Origin: Sedimenticola sp.
GTDB lineage: Bacteria > Pseudomonadota > Gammaproteobacteria > Chromatiales > Chromatiaceae
Length of the DNA: 48,079 nucleotides
Direction of reading: 5' to 3'
Assembly (NCBI GenBank): GCA_027030425.1
Contig: JALVEW010000010.1
Span: 1-48,079 of the forward strand
Position numbers and translations under genes: made by a program
In this document: in pieces, positions 47,597-48,079 of the stretch
Layout of the letters: each line of letters begins with the position of its first letter
How positions within the stretch are numbered: position 1 is the first letter of the stretch
The notes under the pieces: generated by a model
Database searches by the model: none
The model's input: only the letters and a program-made list of their open reading frames with translations
Told to the model about the DNA's origin: nothing

Positions 47597-48079
47597 GACT
47601 GGAGTTTCCTGTCGTATCTGGCCCAGGCCAGGGCGGCCTGGATGAGTTTGAGCACGTCTTCCCGGGTGACGGGATATTGTCCCGGCGGCGCATAGGGGAC
47701 CTTGACCAGGGGCTGGCCCTGATCCGTCCAGGGAAAACCTTCGGGGTCCTGTGCTTCCAGCCAGCGCAGCCATTCCTCATCCACCAGGCCGGCGGCCTGC
47801 TCCCGTCCCAGACGGGTGATGGCGATGCGCCGCAGCAGTTCGGACAGCTCCCGCATGCTCTGTTCCGGCGCCAGCTGACGGGACAGGCGGCGCAGGGCCA
47901 GGAGCTGGTTGCGGGCGTCCCGGTGCCAGGTACCGGGAGGATAGGCGATGAGATTGCGCAGGCCCCACCAGGCGGCTAGCAGGGTCAAAATGACCGCGGC
48001 AGCCACCAGCCACCAGCCGGGGGCCGGGGGCCACCAGGAGGCCTGGTCCATGTGCAGTTCATGGATGTCGCGCATCCGG
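47593..48079 (-). CDS. DUF4381 protein, probably 5'-truncated by window edge
   Basis: At least 160 residues: one membrane helix (WWLVAAAVILTLLAAWWGL) at about 21-39 and a cytoplasmic helical domain ending in a conserved CLRWLEAQDPEGFPWTDQ-type region (here without the Cys). The frame begins LRDIHELH-like at the window end, so the real start may lie upstream, beyond 48079. DUF4381 genes sit between DUF58 and VWA genes in MoxR clusters. The DUF58 and MoxR genes expected next are out of view. Confidence 0.75.
   Translation of the reverse strand, partial: RMRDIHELHMDQASWWPPAPGWWLVAAAVILTLLAAWWGLRNLIAYPPGTWHRDARNQLLALRRLSRQLAPEQSMRELSELLRRIAITRLGREQAAGLVDEEWLRWLEAQDPEGFPWTDQGQPLVKVPYAPPGQYPVTREDVLKLIQAALAWARYDRKLQS

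Overview
The window reads as a contiguous piece of chromosome from a GC-rich gammaproteobacterium. The markers are dnaE-accA-tilS, prfB with the E. coli-type frameshift signal followed by lysS, ygfZ, xseB-ispA, parE/parC, yajC-secD-secF, and a MoxR-type cluster of DUF4381, two VWA genes and a TPR gene. c-type cytochromes, DUF302 proteins and a bacteriohemerythrin fit a Chromatiales-like, possibly sulfur-oxidizing lineage. That placement is inference; no rRNA or tRNA gene was seen.

Layout. 1-1,000: a truncated secreted-protein start and a TumE/TumA-like toxin-antitoxin pair with a palindromic operator. 1,110-7,450: dnaE, accA, tilS and a PqiA-like membrane gene. 7,521-11,623: hemerythrin, an HD phosphohydrolase overlapping an LtaS-like sulfatase-fold enzyme, a VOC protein, and an AT-rich cold-shock/excalibur protein. 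11,624-12,326: non-coding, with one arm of a 300-bp inverted repeat. 12,327-17,373: a five-haem cytochrome fused to three SLH repeats, then prfB and lysS. 17,444-24,385: ygfZ, an operon of RNB ribonuclease, a 65-aa protein and a membrane-spanning Rad50/YhaN-like ATPase, then convergent queF and FGGY kinase genes separated by five back-to-back hairpins. 24,587-34,356: smc, a tandem repeat pair, a PEBP protein, PolX, HAD and Nudix hydrolases, folE2, ispA and xseB. 34,511-40,727: one tightly overlapping operon of a CNP1-like gene, parE, a dihaem cytochrome-DUF302 fusion, DUF302 and parC. 40,801-43,999: yajC-secD-secF. 43,999-48,079: the VWA/TPR cluster on the minus strand.

The strongest unexplained structure is non-coding. 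Seven elements bounded by arms of the GGGGTCGGAGTC type lie in intergenic gaps. Three are 101 bp (two identical, one 97% identical), two are 102-bp tandem copies, and two are 66-67-bp relatives. They look like REP or MITE-type elements moved by an enzyme encoded elsewhere. Separately, the five-hairpin array between queF and the kinase has three A.C mismatches on the plus strand that all become G.U pairs in minus-strand RNA, which points to a folded minus-strand transcript.

Most genes are housekeeping and overlap by 1-13 bp or lie within tens of bases of each other, so the window is mostly long co-transcribed blocks. Accessory content is concentrated at 1-1,000, 11,000-14,650, 20,400-24,000, 28,085-28,400 and 31,837-33,220.
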